DNA from: Verrucomicrobiaceae bacterium
GTDB taxonomy: Bacteria; Verrucomicrobiota; Verrucomicrobiia; Verrucomicrobiales; Verrucomicrobiaceae
DNA: 64,000 bases
Reading direction: 5' to 3'
NCBI GenBank assembly: GCA_016713035.1
Contig: JADJPW010000001.1
Coordinates: 930,001 to 994,000, forward strand
The notes under the pieces were generated by a model. The model worked only from the letters and a program-made list of their open reading frames with translations. It made no database searches and was not told the DNA's origin. A program made the translations under genes and the position numbers. Within the stretch, counting starts at the first letter, position 1; each line of letters opens with the position of its first letter. Positions 54,856 through 62,503 of this stretch are shown here, in pieces.

Positions 54856-56283
54856 TCAAGCCAGCAGCGCAGGCACCACCTCACCGGCGACACCTGTGAG
54901 CCGCATATCCAGCCCCTGGAAGCGCCGATTGAGCTTGGTGTGATCAAAGCCCAGTAGGTGCAGCAGCGTGGCATGTAGATCATGCACATGCACGGCATCC
55001 TGCGTCACATTGAAGCCGAACTCATCACTCTGGCCGTAGGTGAGCCCCGGTTTCATGCCACCACCCGCGAACCACATGCTGAAGCAATTCGGATGATGAT
55101 CACGGCCATCCGTGCCGCCCTGGACCATCGGTGTGCGGCCGAATTCCCCGCCCCAGATGACCAGTGTATCCTCCAGCAGGCCGCGCTGCTTCAGATCACG
55201 CACCAGCGCTGCGGCGGGCTGATCGGTGAGCTGGCACTGTGTCTTCAGCCCACCCACGAGGCCGCCATGATGATCCCAGGCTTCATGAAAGAGCTGCACA
55301 AAGCGCACACCACTCTCGATCAGGCGCCGTGCGAGCAGGCAATTATTGGCAAAGGAGCCCTCACCGGGCTTCGCACCATACATGTCGAGGATGTGCTTGG
55401 GCTCTTTGGAGATGTCCATGACCTCAGGAGCGGTCTTTTGCATGCGATAGGCCAGCTCGAAGCTATTGATCCGTGTGGCGATCTCTGGATCACCTGTCGC
55501 CGCGAGTTTTTCCTCATTGAGCTGCTTCAGCACATCCAGCGTGTCTCGCTGCGTGGCCTCGTCGATGCCTTTGGGATTGCTCAGAAAGAGCACTGGATCA
55601 CCCGCACTGCGAAACGGCACGCCGGAATACACCGTGGGCAGGAATCCGCAGCCGAAGTTCGAGAGTCCACCGCTCGGCCCCTTTTGCCCGGACTGCATCA
55701 CCACGTAGCCCGGCAGATCCTGATTCTCCGTGCCCAGACCATACAGCGTCCAGGCACCAAAACTGGGCCGCCCGAACTGCATGGAGCCCGTGCTCATCAA
55801 AATCTGCGCGGGCGCATGATTAAAGGCATCCGTCTTCATGGATCGCACGATGGTGAGATCATCCGCCAGCTTCGCCGTATGCGGCAGCAGCTCAGAGATT
55901 TCTGCGCCACACTGCCCATGCCGTGCGAACTTGAATTTCGGCCCCAGCAGCTTGCTATTCGGATTGATGAAGGCAGCACGGTAGCCCTTCAGCAGCTCCG
56001 CAGGCGGCAGCTTGCCATCCCACTTGGCGAGCTCTGGTTTGTGATCAAAAAGCTCCAGATGACTGGGTGCACCGCCCATGAAGAGATAGATGACGCGTTT
56101 CGCCTTTGGCAGATAGCCAGGCTGCTTGATGGAGAGCGGCGGCACCTCCTGGGCCATCAGATCGCGTGCCGCGATGCTGGCTAGCCCCACGCCGCATTCT
56201 TTGAAAAACCACCGGCGCTTCAGGTAGTGGCGGTACTCGGAATGGAGCTCGTTCTGGAGTGTCTTCATAAAACGTGTCTGCAT
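54856..56283 (-). CDS. DUF1501 (sulfatase-fold) exported protein
   Basis: This is the second DUF1501 protein (about 475 residues). Starts at 56346, 56283 or 56268 are possible. The leader (KRRWFFKECGVGLASIAARD) is Tat-like but its twin Arg is weak. Core motifs are AKRVIYLFMGGAPSHLELFD, SFGAWTLYGLGTENQDLPGY, ARRLIESGVRFVQLFHEAWD, VIWGGEFGRTPMVQGGTDGR, DHHPNCFSMWFAGGGMKPG and VHVHDLHATLLHLLGFD. It lacks an adjacent PSD1 gene; its neighbour is instead the PVC dehydrogenase 92 bp upstream, in the same direction. It shares clear similarity with the protein at 41308. The enzymatic role is unproven. Confidence 0.9.
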   Translation of the reverse strand: MQTRFMKTLQNELHSEYRHYLKRRWFFKECGVGLASIAARDLMAQEVPPLSIKQPGYLPKAKRVIYLFMGGAPSHLELFDHKPELAKWDGKLPPAELLKGYRAAFINPNSKLLGPKFKFARHGQCGAEISELLPHTAKLADDLTIVRSMKTDAFNHAPAQILMSTGSMQFGRPSFGAWTLYGLGTENQDLPGYVVMQSGQKGPSGGLSNFGCGFLPTVYSGVPFRSAGDPVLFLSNPKGIDEATQRDTLDVLKQLNEEKLAATGDPEIATRINSFELAYRMQKTAPEVMDISKEPKHILDMYGAKPGEGSFANNCLLARRLIESGVRFVQLFHEAWDHHGGLVGGLKTQCQLTDQPAAALVRDLKQRGLLEDTLVIWGGEFGRTPMVQGGTDGRDHHPNCFSMWFAGGGMKPGLTYGQSDEFGFNVTQDAVHVHDLHATLLHLLGFDHTKLNRRFQGLDMRLTGVAGEVVPALLA

Positions 56284-56375
56284 GATGCGCAGCGGATCGG
56301 GGCTTTCTATCGCAGGAAAGCCCCCCGCCTGATTCCTACAAGTCACCAGACGCGATCATGCATGCTTGATCGCAC

Positions 56376-59090
56376 TTACTCAGCCGCACGGAGAAAGGCG
56401 GTGATGTCCGCCACATCCTGGGCACTGAGCCCGAGCTGTGCGGCTCCGAGCATGAGGCTCTGATCGAGCTTGCGGCGGTTTTTCACACGGCTTTTCGGCA
56501 CGAACTGGGTGGTGCCACCCATGCTACGCACGATGAGGATGTCCCCCTCGCTCAAAACCATGCCGTGGATGGTGATCCCGTCCTTCGTATTGATTTCATG
56601 GCCTTCAAAGCCATGCGCGATGTCCTTGCCCGGCTCCATGATGGCCTGTGCGATGATCTCTGTGGGCTGACTGCGGCCCCAGCCATCCAGCGCCGGGCCG
56701 AACTCCACCCCCTGGCCACCGAGCTGATGGCACATCACACAGCGTGTGGCGAGCTGGGCACCATTCTTCGCGTTCCCAGTGAGCTTCAGCACATCTGCCA
56801 GCGAGTAGGCAGGCGCAGCGGCAGGTGGATTGACGATGGCGGTGAGCTTGGCGCTATCAGGGTCAAAGATGCCTTCCTTCTTCAGCTCTGCGGCGATACC
56901 AAAGCCGCTCCACTCATCGGTCGAGCGCTTGATGAGCCACCACATGGCATCTCCGTGGATGGGAGCGTTTTTATCCTTTGCCACCGCCATCATGGCACGG
57001 GCTGCGGAGATGTCTGGGATGAAGGCCAGCGTATCGAGTGCCAGCTTCCGCTGTGCGGAGGTGAGCTTGCCATTGAGAGCACGCTTTTGCAGCTCGGGCA
57101 CCGCCGCAGCAGGATGCAGCCGCCAGGTGATGCGGGCAAATTCATCGCTCCAGTCTGCCGCAGGCTTCACAGCAGCCCACACCTCTTCTTCCTTGCCCGT
57201 GCAGCCGATCCCCCATGCCTCCAGAGCAGAGCGATCTCCCGTATCGAGATGCCGCGCCATGTTTTTGAGCAAAGGCAGGCTCTGCGCCACCGGCACATCA
57301 CGTAGCGACACGGCCACTTCACGGCGGATGGCCTCAGAGGCGTCTGAGGCCATGCTCGCGACGATGTCGATGCCGTCATCCGTGGCCGCACGGATCGCGC
57401 GGATGGCGACGAGGCGCTTGGTGGCATGATCGGACTCCAGCCAGCTCCGCGTGGCGATGAGGCCACGATCACCGAGCTGCGCCATGACCCACACGGCACG
57501 GGCAGCGACATGGATGTCCATGTTGCTATCGCGGATCTTCACCAGCTCGGGCAGCACGGCATCTCCGGCCTCCTTCAGCCGGGTGAAGCCGACATGGCGC
57601 ACATTGTTGGCGGGCGATTGCAGCGCATCGAGCTGCCCAGCCACCGTGGCGAGATCGAGCTTGCTGTGCACGGGCTTGAAGCCCTTCGGAGCCACGCGGT
57701 AAATGGTCCCACTGCATGTCTCGTCCGTATCCTGGTGGCCACCCGTGCGCTTATCGAACCAATCCGTGATGTAAATCGCGCCATCGGCACCCACGCACAC
57801 ATCGCTGGGCCGGAACAGCGTCTGTCGCTCATCCGAGAGGTTTTTCGCTCCTCCGACGAAATCACTGCCTTTGAAGACACCGGTGGTGTTGGTGGTGCAG
57901 AAGTTGATTCGCTCCAGTTTGAAGCCTGCACCGTCCGGTTTCGGCAAGTAGCCAAAAACCACGTTTCGGCCGGTTTCGCAGCTCAGGAGCAGTCCGTTCC
58001 ATTTTTCGCCCAAAGCACCATTTTCATAAAAACACATGCCTGTGGGTGCCCCACCGCCATACACATCACCGGGCGGGATGCTCCCTGGATCATCCTGACG
58101 CCACTCGGCTTGCGGAATGGTCTGTCCAGGCCGCTTATCCGCACGCCACTGACGCTTCCCATCCCGTGAGAAGAAGCCGAAGCTGCCGCCTTCGATGAGG
58201 TGACTCACACGGCAGGCAGGAGGATCATCATTGTCATTGAGAAACATGTCCCCCAGGCTGGTGCGCACGCCTTCGAAGCTGTTGCGGTAATTGTAGCCCA
58301 GGATGCGGGCACGGTGCCCACTGGGGTCGATACTGGCCGTGAAACCACCGACATAGACATGCCCGTCATCGCTCGCCTCGCCCGTGTAGTCATTGTTCAG
58401 ATAAGCGCCGCCGATGCGGAAGGTCGCACCGCTTTTATCACTGAAGAGTGCCCCACAGTTGCCATTGCTGAAATACAGGCGGCCATCTGGCCCCGCATAC
58501 ACCGCATGCAGGCTGTGATCATGCTGCGGCTGCTCAAAGCCGGTGAGGAAAATCTCACGCTTATCCACAGCGGGATCGAATTTCAAATCGCGGTCCACAT
58601 CCGTGTACTTGATCAAGTCCGGTGTATTGGAGACAAACACCACGTTATCAAAGACCGCGACACCCATCGGGCACTCCAGCGCCTTCTCCCGCACGAAAAC
58701 ATGGCTGCTATCGCACTTCCCATCACCATCCGTGTCCTGCAGCACCCGCACGCAGTCCCCTTCCCGGCTGCGCCCACTGTGGCGGCGGTAGTTCACCCCT
58801 TCCGTGACCCAGACGCGGCCTGCGTGGTCGATGTCCATGTTCACCGGATTAAAAAGCTGTGGCGAGGTGGCCCACACGCTCACTTCCAGCCCCTCGGGCA
58901 CCTGAAACATGCTCGTATCCAGGTGATCCGGCTTCACCGCCGCCGCATCAAAGGCGGGCGTCTTCGGATCGGGGCTAAAGGCAGGCTTCGCAGCGGTGAA
59001 GACCTTGACCTTCTTCGGCCGATCCTGCGCAGCAGCTAGCGCAGCGGACGAGAGCAATACGGCAGAGACAAAAAGGAGGCGGGGACGCAT
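56376..59090 (-). CDS. PVC-type membrane-bound dehydrogenase with HEAT-like repeats and C-terminal cytochrome c domain
   Basis: This 904-residue secreted protein has a signal peptide (LLFVSAVLLSSAALAAAQ). A beta-propeller dehydrogenase-like domain follows (about 60-470; VWATSPQLFNPVNMDIDHAG, YAGPDGRLYFSNG, RPSDVCVGADGAIYITDWFD). Helical HEAT-like repeats (about 500-770; AARAVWVMAQLGDRG, AIRREVAVSLRDVPVA) come next. The C-terminal haem domain has RCVMCHQLGGQGVEFGP, a CxxCH site. This is the arrangement of PVC-specific proteins of the TIGR02604/TIGR02603 type. The substrate is likely a sugar or alcohol, not proven. It lies beside the DUF1501 gene and is divergent from the oxidoreductase at 59205. 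Confidence 0.9.
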   Translation of the reverse strand: MRPRLLFVSAVLLSSAALAAAQDRPKKVKVFTAAKPAFSPDPKTPAFDAAAVKPDHLDTSMFQVPEGLEVSVWATSPQLFNPVNMDIDHAGRVWVTEGVNYRRHSGRSREGDCVRVLQDTDGDGKCDSSHVFVREKALECPMGVAVFDNVVFVSNTPDLIKYTDVDRDLKFDPAVDKREIFLTGFEQPQHDHSLHAVYAGPDGRLYFSNGNCGALFSDKSGATFRIGGAYLNNDYTGEASDDGHVYVGGFTASIDPSGHRARILGYNYRNSFEGVRTSLGDMFLNDNDDPPACRVSHLIEGGSFGFFSRDGKRQWRADKRPGQTIPQAEWRQDDPGSIPPGDVYGGGAPTGMCFYENGALGEKWNGLLLSCETGRNVVFGYLPKPDGAGFKLERINFCTTNTTGVFKGSDFVGGAKNLSDERQTLFRPSDVCVGADGAIYITDWFDKRTGGHQDTDETCSGTIYRVAPKGFKPVHSKLDLATVAGQLDALQSPANNVRHVGFTRLKEAGDAVLPELVKIRDSNMDIHVAARAVWVMAQLGDRGLIATRSWLESDHATKRLVAIRAIRAATDDGIDIVASMASDASEAIRREVAVSLRDVPVAQSLPLLKNMARHLDTGDRSALEAWGIGCTGKEEEVWAAVKPAADWSDEFARITWRLHPAAAVPELQKRALNGKLTSAQRKLALDTLAFIPDISAARAMMAVAKDKNAPIHGDAMWWLIKRSTDEWSGFGIAAELKKEGIFDPDSAKLTAIVNPPAAAPAYSLADVLKLTGNAKNGAQLATRCVMCHQLGGQGVEFGPALDGWGRSQPTEIIAQAIMEPGKDIAHGFEGHEINTKDGITIHGMVLSEGDILIVRSMGGTTQFVPKSRVKNRRKLDQSLMLGAAQLGLSAQDVADITAFLRAAE

Positions 59091-59204
59091 GTTGGAGAGG
59101 AGGGGGCGGCAAAGAACGCAGCGCGGACCGGCTTCTTGCCGTCACACCTTGCGCCCCTGCCCTTCCCACGCCATTCCTGCCTTCTCCACTCCCTTTTTCC
59201 AAAC

Positions 59205-60383
59205 ATGACCCCTCTCCACCACCTCCGCGCCGGCATCATCGGCACTGGCTTCATCGGCCCCGTGCACATCGAGGCCCTGAAGCGCCTCGGCATCCCCGTC
59301 CAGGGCATCTGCGGCTCCTCCAAGAGCGCACGCAAAACCGGCGAGCTCTGGGGCATCCCTGAGGTCTATGGCGACTACGATCACGAGGCCATGTACGCCA
59401 GCCCGAACATCGACGTCGTCCACATCACCTCACCGAACAAAGTCCACGTCGAGCAGTGCCTCCAGGCGCTGGAAATGGGAAAGCACGTCATCTGCGAAAA
59501 ACCGCTCGGCATGACCACGCAGGAAACCGCGCTCGTCGTCGAAGCCGTGCGCAAAGGCGGCAAAAAAGGCCCCGTCTTCGCGGTGAACTACATGTGCCGC
59601 TTCTTCCCCGCCATCCTGCAAATGCGGGCCATGATCGCCCGCGGGGATCTAGGCCAGATCATCCACGTCCAAGGCCACTTTTTCCAAGACTGGCTGCTGC
59701 ATGAAACCGACTACAACTGGCGCGTGCTCGCCAGCGAAGGCGGCAAACTCCGCGCCGTCGGCGACATCGGCACCCACTGGATCGACGCCGTCAGCTTCGT
59801 CCTCGGAGCCAAGGCCACCAACGTCTTCGCCCACATCGAGACCTTCCATAAAACCCGCAAGCGCCCCAAAGGCGAGGTGCAGACCTTCGCCAAAGTCGAT
59901 CCCGCCAAAATGATCGACTACAAAGTCGATACCGAAGACTTCGGCAGCGTGCTCCTCAAATTCGGCAAAGCCAAACATGGCCACGCCAACGGCGTCCATG
60001 CCAATGCCAGCATCTCCCAAGTCGCCGCCGGCTGGAAATGCAGCCTCAGCTTTGGCATCTACGGCACCCAAGGCAGCGTCCGCTGGGACCTCCAGCAACC
60101 GAACGAAATCCACGTCGGTCGCCGCGATGAACCCAATCAAGTGCTGCAACGCGGCACCCCCGGCTTCCTGGAAGACGTCGCCAACTTCACTGACTACCCC
60201 GGCGGGCACCCCGAGGGCTTCAGCGATGCCCATAAGATGCACTACCGCGCCGTCTATGAGCACATCGCCAGCGGCAAAAAAACCGAGCCCCTCTTCGCCA
60301 CCGCCGCCGACGGCCACCACGAAGTCAAACTCTGCGAAGCCATCCTCCAAAGCTCCAAATCCAAGAGCTGGGTCGGTGTGTGA
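59205..60383 (+). CDS. Gfo/Idh/MocA-family NAD(P)-dependent oxidoreductase
   Basis: This 392-residue dehydrogenase starts at 59205 (MTPLHHLRAGIIGTGFIGPV). The Rossmann fold GIIGTGFIG, the NAD-binding HITSPNKVHVEQC, the conserved EKPLG (CEKPLGMTTQE) and the catalytic GDIGTHWIDAVSF (His) are all present. It would oxidise or reduce sugars or inositols; in such gene neighbourhoods the partner is often the TIM-barrel isomerase found at 51867. It is divergent from the PVC dehydrogenase, with 114 bp between the two starts, and has no signal peptide. The frame ends directly before a trinucleotide microsatellite. Substrate unknown. Confidence 0.92.
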   Translation: MTPLHHLRAGIIGTGFIGPVHIEALKRLGIPVQGICGSSKSARKTGELWGIPEVYGDYDHEAMYASPNIDVVHITSPNKVHVEQCLQALEMGKHVICEKPLGMTTQETALVVEAVRKGGKKGPVFAVNYMCRFFPAILQMRAMIARGDLGQIIHVQGHFFQDWLLHETDYNWRVLASEGGKLRAVGDIGTHWIDAVSFVLGAKATNVFAHIETFHKTRKRPKGEVQTFAKVDPAKMIDYKVDTEDFGSVLLKFGKAKHGHANGVHANASISQVAAGWKCSLSFGIYGTQGSVRWDLQQPNEIHVGRRDEPNQVLQRGTPGFLEDVANFTDYPGGHPEGFSDAHKMHYRAVYEHIASGKKTEPLFATAADGHHEVKLCEAILQSSKSKSWVGV

Positions 60384-60397
60384 GAGGTATGATGCAT

Positions 60398-60525
60398 CTC
60401 CTCCGCCTCCTACTCCGCCTCCGCCTCCGCCTCCTACTCCGCCTCCTACTCCGCCGCCTCCTCCTCCTCCTCCTCCGCCTCCGCCTCCGACTCGTCCTCC
60501 TACTCGTCCTCGTCCTCGATCCTTC
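60398..60525. repeat. Trinucleotide microsatellite (CTC/CGC type)
   Basis: About 128 bp of polypyrimidine-biased sequence built from CTC, CGC, CTA and CTG triplets (CTCCGCCTCC units), then CTCGTCCTC. It begins 15 bp after the oxidoreductase stop. It creates long artificial open frames on both strands, which are not genes. Length polymorphism and slippage are expected. Confidence 0.85.
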
Positions 60526-60554
60526 AGCGTCCTTTTCACCACAGAGGGAAGATG

Positions 60555-60762
60555 TTCTTGGTTCGTCGTTCCTGGTTCTGGGTCCTTGAGCGTTGAATGT
60601 TCGATGTTGAACGTTCCCTCCCCGTCCTTTTTCACCACAGAGATCACAGAGGAGCACAGAGCTTCCCTTTCTTGCTCTTGCTCTCGCTCTTCATCTTGGT
60701 TCTTGGTTCGTCGTTCTTGGTTCTTGAACGTTGAGCGTTCGATGTTGAACGTTCCTTCCCCG
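60555..60762. repeat. Two tandem dispersed-repeat copies downstream of the microsatellite
   Basis: Copy 1 (60555-60624) and copy 2 (60700-60762) share TTCTTGGTTCGTCGTTC, GGTTCT, then GTTCGATGTTGAACGTTCC. The 75 bp between them holds CACCACAGAGATCACAGAGG-type sequence, also seen just before copy 1. This is the familiar PVC intergenic repeat that gives FNIERSTFK-like translations in antisense. No gene is encoded; it fills the gap before the small gene at 60882. Confidence 0.75.
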
Positions 60763-60881
60763 ACGCTGAAACCACGGATCGGACGGATGATGACGGATGA
60801 TGCGGCCCGCTCCTGGGAAAAAGAGGACTTTGAATGGGTGTGTGTGGCAGTTAAGATGGAGCTGCAAAAATTCCGCTGGTT

Positions 60882-61055
60882 ATGAGTGATCGACGCCCCC
60901 CACCTCAAACAAATCTGCTCCGTGAGTTAAAAGCACAAATGCGAAGCGGCTCACTCTCCCTAGAGGAGGCGGCGGCGAGGCTATTAGAGGCCAGCCCGCC
61001 GGAAGCTCGACGCACCATGGTAGATGCCATTGATTTTCTGCGTCCTAAGCGCTGA
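60882..61055 (+). CDS. Small protein of 57 residues, unknown function
   Basis: This short frame begins with ATG at 60882 and ends with TGA at 61053-61055. It encodes a basic N-terminus (MSDRRPPPQTNLLRELKAQM), then a regular amphipathic stretch (RSGSLSLEEAAARLLEAS) and a basic tail (FLRPKR). It resembles no family I know, but the alternating helix pattern and absence of rare-looking codons make it a plausible gene. It is shorter than most callers' limits and has no obvious Shine-Dalgarno. It lies between the dispersed repeats and the convergent Argonaute operon, 263 bp from the effector's end. Confidence 0.5.
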   Translation: MSDRRPPPQTNLLRELKAQMRSGSLSLEEAAARLLEASPPEARRTMVDAIDFLRPKR

Positions 61056-61318
61056 TGGATCACTCCATCCGTCCCATCCGTAGTCCGGCTCGGAGTCGGA
61101 GGAAAAGGCGGCCATCGTCCGTGGACAGGCGGTTGGACCACGTCATCACCAATCTGGAGCTGAGGCCCTTGAAGATGAACATCGGCAAACGAGATGCCAT
61201 GGGGGGAGTGGCAGTGGGCGCTGGCCCAGCGGCTGAGGAGCGCTGGGCTGCTGAGGTGATGATTTCTCAGAGTGTTGTAGCCTGCCGCCGTTTTCCTCAC
61301 AGCGCGCCCGAGCTTTTC

Positions 61319-62503
61319 TCAATTCAGTGTTCTTAGCACAATAGTCGAGGCAAGTTGGGCAATCGTTGTTGACTGAGAAGGTTGAACGTACAGCACAATT
61401 ATGAGGTGGTCATTGGCTTCACCACTTTCGGCAAAGGTGCGCACCCACTTCTCGCTGTGTTGGTTCGGAAGCAAAGCTGGTATGCTCCCACTTTCTGTGG
61501 GATGGACCAGCCATGTTTGAGCGCCAAGCATAGTCCCAGCACTAGTCGATACTTCCACAGAGAACTTACCAGCCGCAGCACCTAACGATGAAGTTTGAAT
61601 CGCCAAGGCTAGCCAAGTCTCATTCTCTGGACGATTAGACAAAAACTGGCCGGCCAGCGCATTCACAACAGGCATCTTGTGGATCATGGCGTCATCAAAT
61701 GACACCATTTGCAATCCTACTGGTAGTCCTCGGGGAGGGGTTCCTGATGGAACACGCTGCCCGAGTCCAAAAACAAACGTAATAATCATGGCAACAGTTG
61801 AGAGCGTGCCGAGAATCCACTTGTAAGGCAATGCCCACAGTAGCTTACAGGCCTGCCCCAAACTTGCATGCTCTTTGTAAGTTTCCAACGCCTTTACCAG
61901 GGCGTCGAAGTTCTCGATTGGATGGGGTCGTCTTTCCAACAATACTAGATCGAAGGCGCGAAGGGCAAGTAGTTGCAGAAAAGGGGTGAGCTGAGTGAAG
62001 GTTCCGGGGAACGTCAGTTCGCCATATACCTTGCGTGCTGCCTCACTCGAAAGTTCAAGCCGTCCAGCAAGATTGAGCAGTGGCAGCTTGATAAAGCCTA
62101 ATGGACTTTCCATTCCATGGTTTTTGCGTAACACGGCTCGAAAAACCTCATTGACCTGCTTTGGAATAGGATTCGTATTTCGCTCCCGTGCGGAAAGAAT
62201 CGGCTCAAGGAACCCCATAGCAACTTCAAATTTTTCACAACCAACCAGAAGGAGAAAAATTAGCGAATCGTTCTCATACCAGCTGCTTCCCTCACTTGTA
62301 CGCCGTTTTTGATAATTAGCCACCTCTAGCTTGAAGGCGTCTACGTCGGCCCTCACGACCGCGCGGAGTAAGTCCGAATGCGGGAAAGCTGTTTCGCTAC
62401 AGTAGTCGAATGACGCCCCGAATAAAAATGCATACATTGCACGCATTTCCACGTCATCTTTAGCCTGCTGAGTGACAGCATCGCGCTCGCTTAGAGATAC
62501 CAT
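61319..62503 (-). CDS. Single-pass membrane protein, likely effector of the Argonaute operon
   Basis: This 394-residue protein has one membrane segment at about 229-248 (WILGTLSTVAMIITFVFGLG). The N-terminal about 225 residues are mostly helical with no enzymatic motif (FLLLVGCEKFEVAMGFLEPI, LGQACKLLWALPYKW). The C-terminal about 145 are beta-rich (WLALAIQTSSLGAAAGKFSV, HLIIVLYVQP), probably outside the cytoplasm. It overlaps the upstream Argonaute gene by 13 bp. Its Shine-Dalgarno GGAGG (62509-62513) lies inside the Argonaute reading frame, so translation is coupled. Membrane effectors that depolarise the cell on Argonaute activation are known (for example SiAgo-Aga2). This protein shares only the organisation, and no sequence relation is visible by eye. 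An effector role is inference. Confidence 0.7.
   Translation of the reverse strand: MVSLSERDAVTQQAKDDVEMRAMYAFLFGASFDYCSETAFPHSDLLRAVVRADVDAFKLEVANYQKRRTSEGSSWYENDSLIFLLLVGCEKFEVAMGFLEPILSARERNTNPIPKQVNEVFRAVLRKNHGMESPLGFIKLPLLNLAGRLELSSEAARKVYGELTFPGTFTQLTPFLQLLALRAFDLVLLERRPHPIENFDALVKALETYKEHASLGQACKLLWALPYKWILGTLSTVAMIITFVFGLGQRVPSGTPPRGLPVGLQMVSFDDAMIHKMPVVNALAGQFLSNRPENETWLALAIQTSSLGAAAGKFSVEVSTSAGTMLGAQTWLVHPTESGSIPALLPNQHSEKWVRTFAESGEANDHLIIVLYVQPSQSTTIAQLASTIVLRTLN

Noticed and set aside
54982..56184. 400-codon open frame opposite the DUF1501 gene
   Set aside because: Mirror frame of a strongly conserved protein in high-GC DNA; no domain, no signal, no initiation site.
60555..60762. 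Possible CRISPR or attC repeats
   Set aside because: Only two unequal copies, longer than CRISPR repeats, with no attC core sites; they match the style of dispersed PVC repeats.
59649..60908. Long open frame antisense to the oxidoreductase and across the microsatellite (Gly-rich protein)
   Set aside because: It is an artefact of GC-rich codon structure plus the trinucleotide tract; it runs antisense to a secure gene and has no start context or motif.
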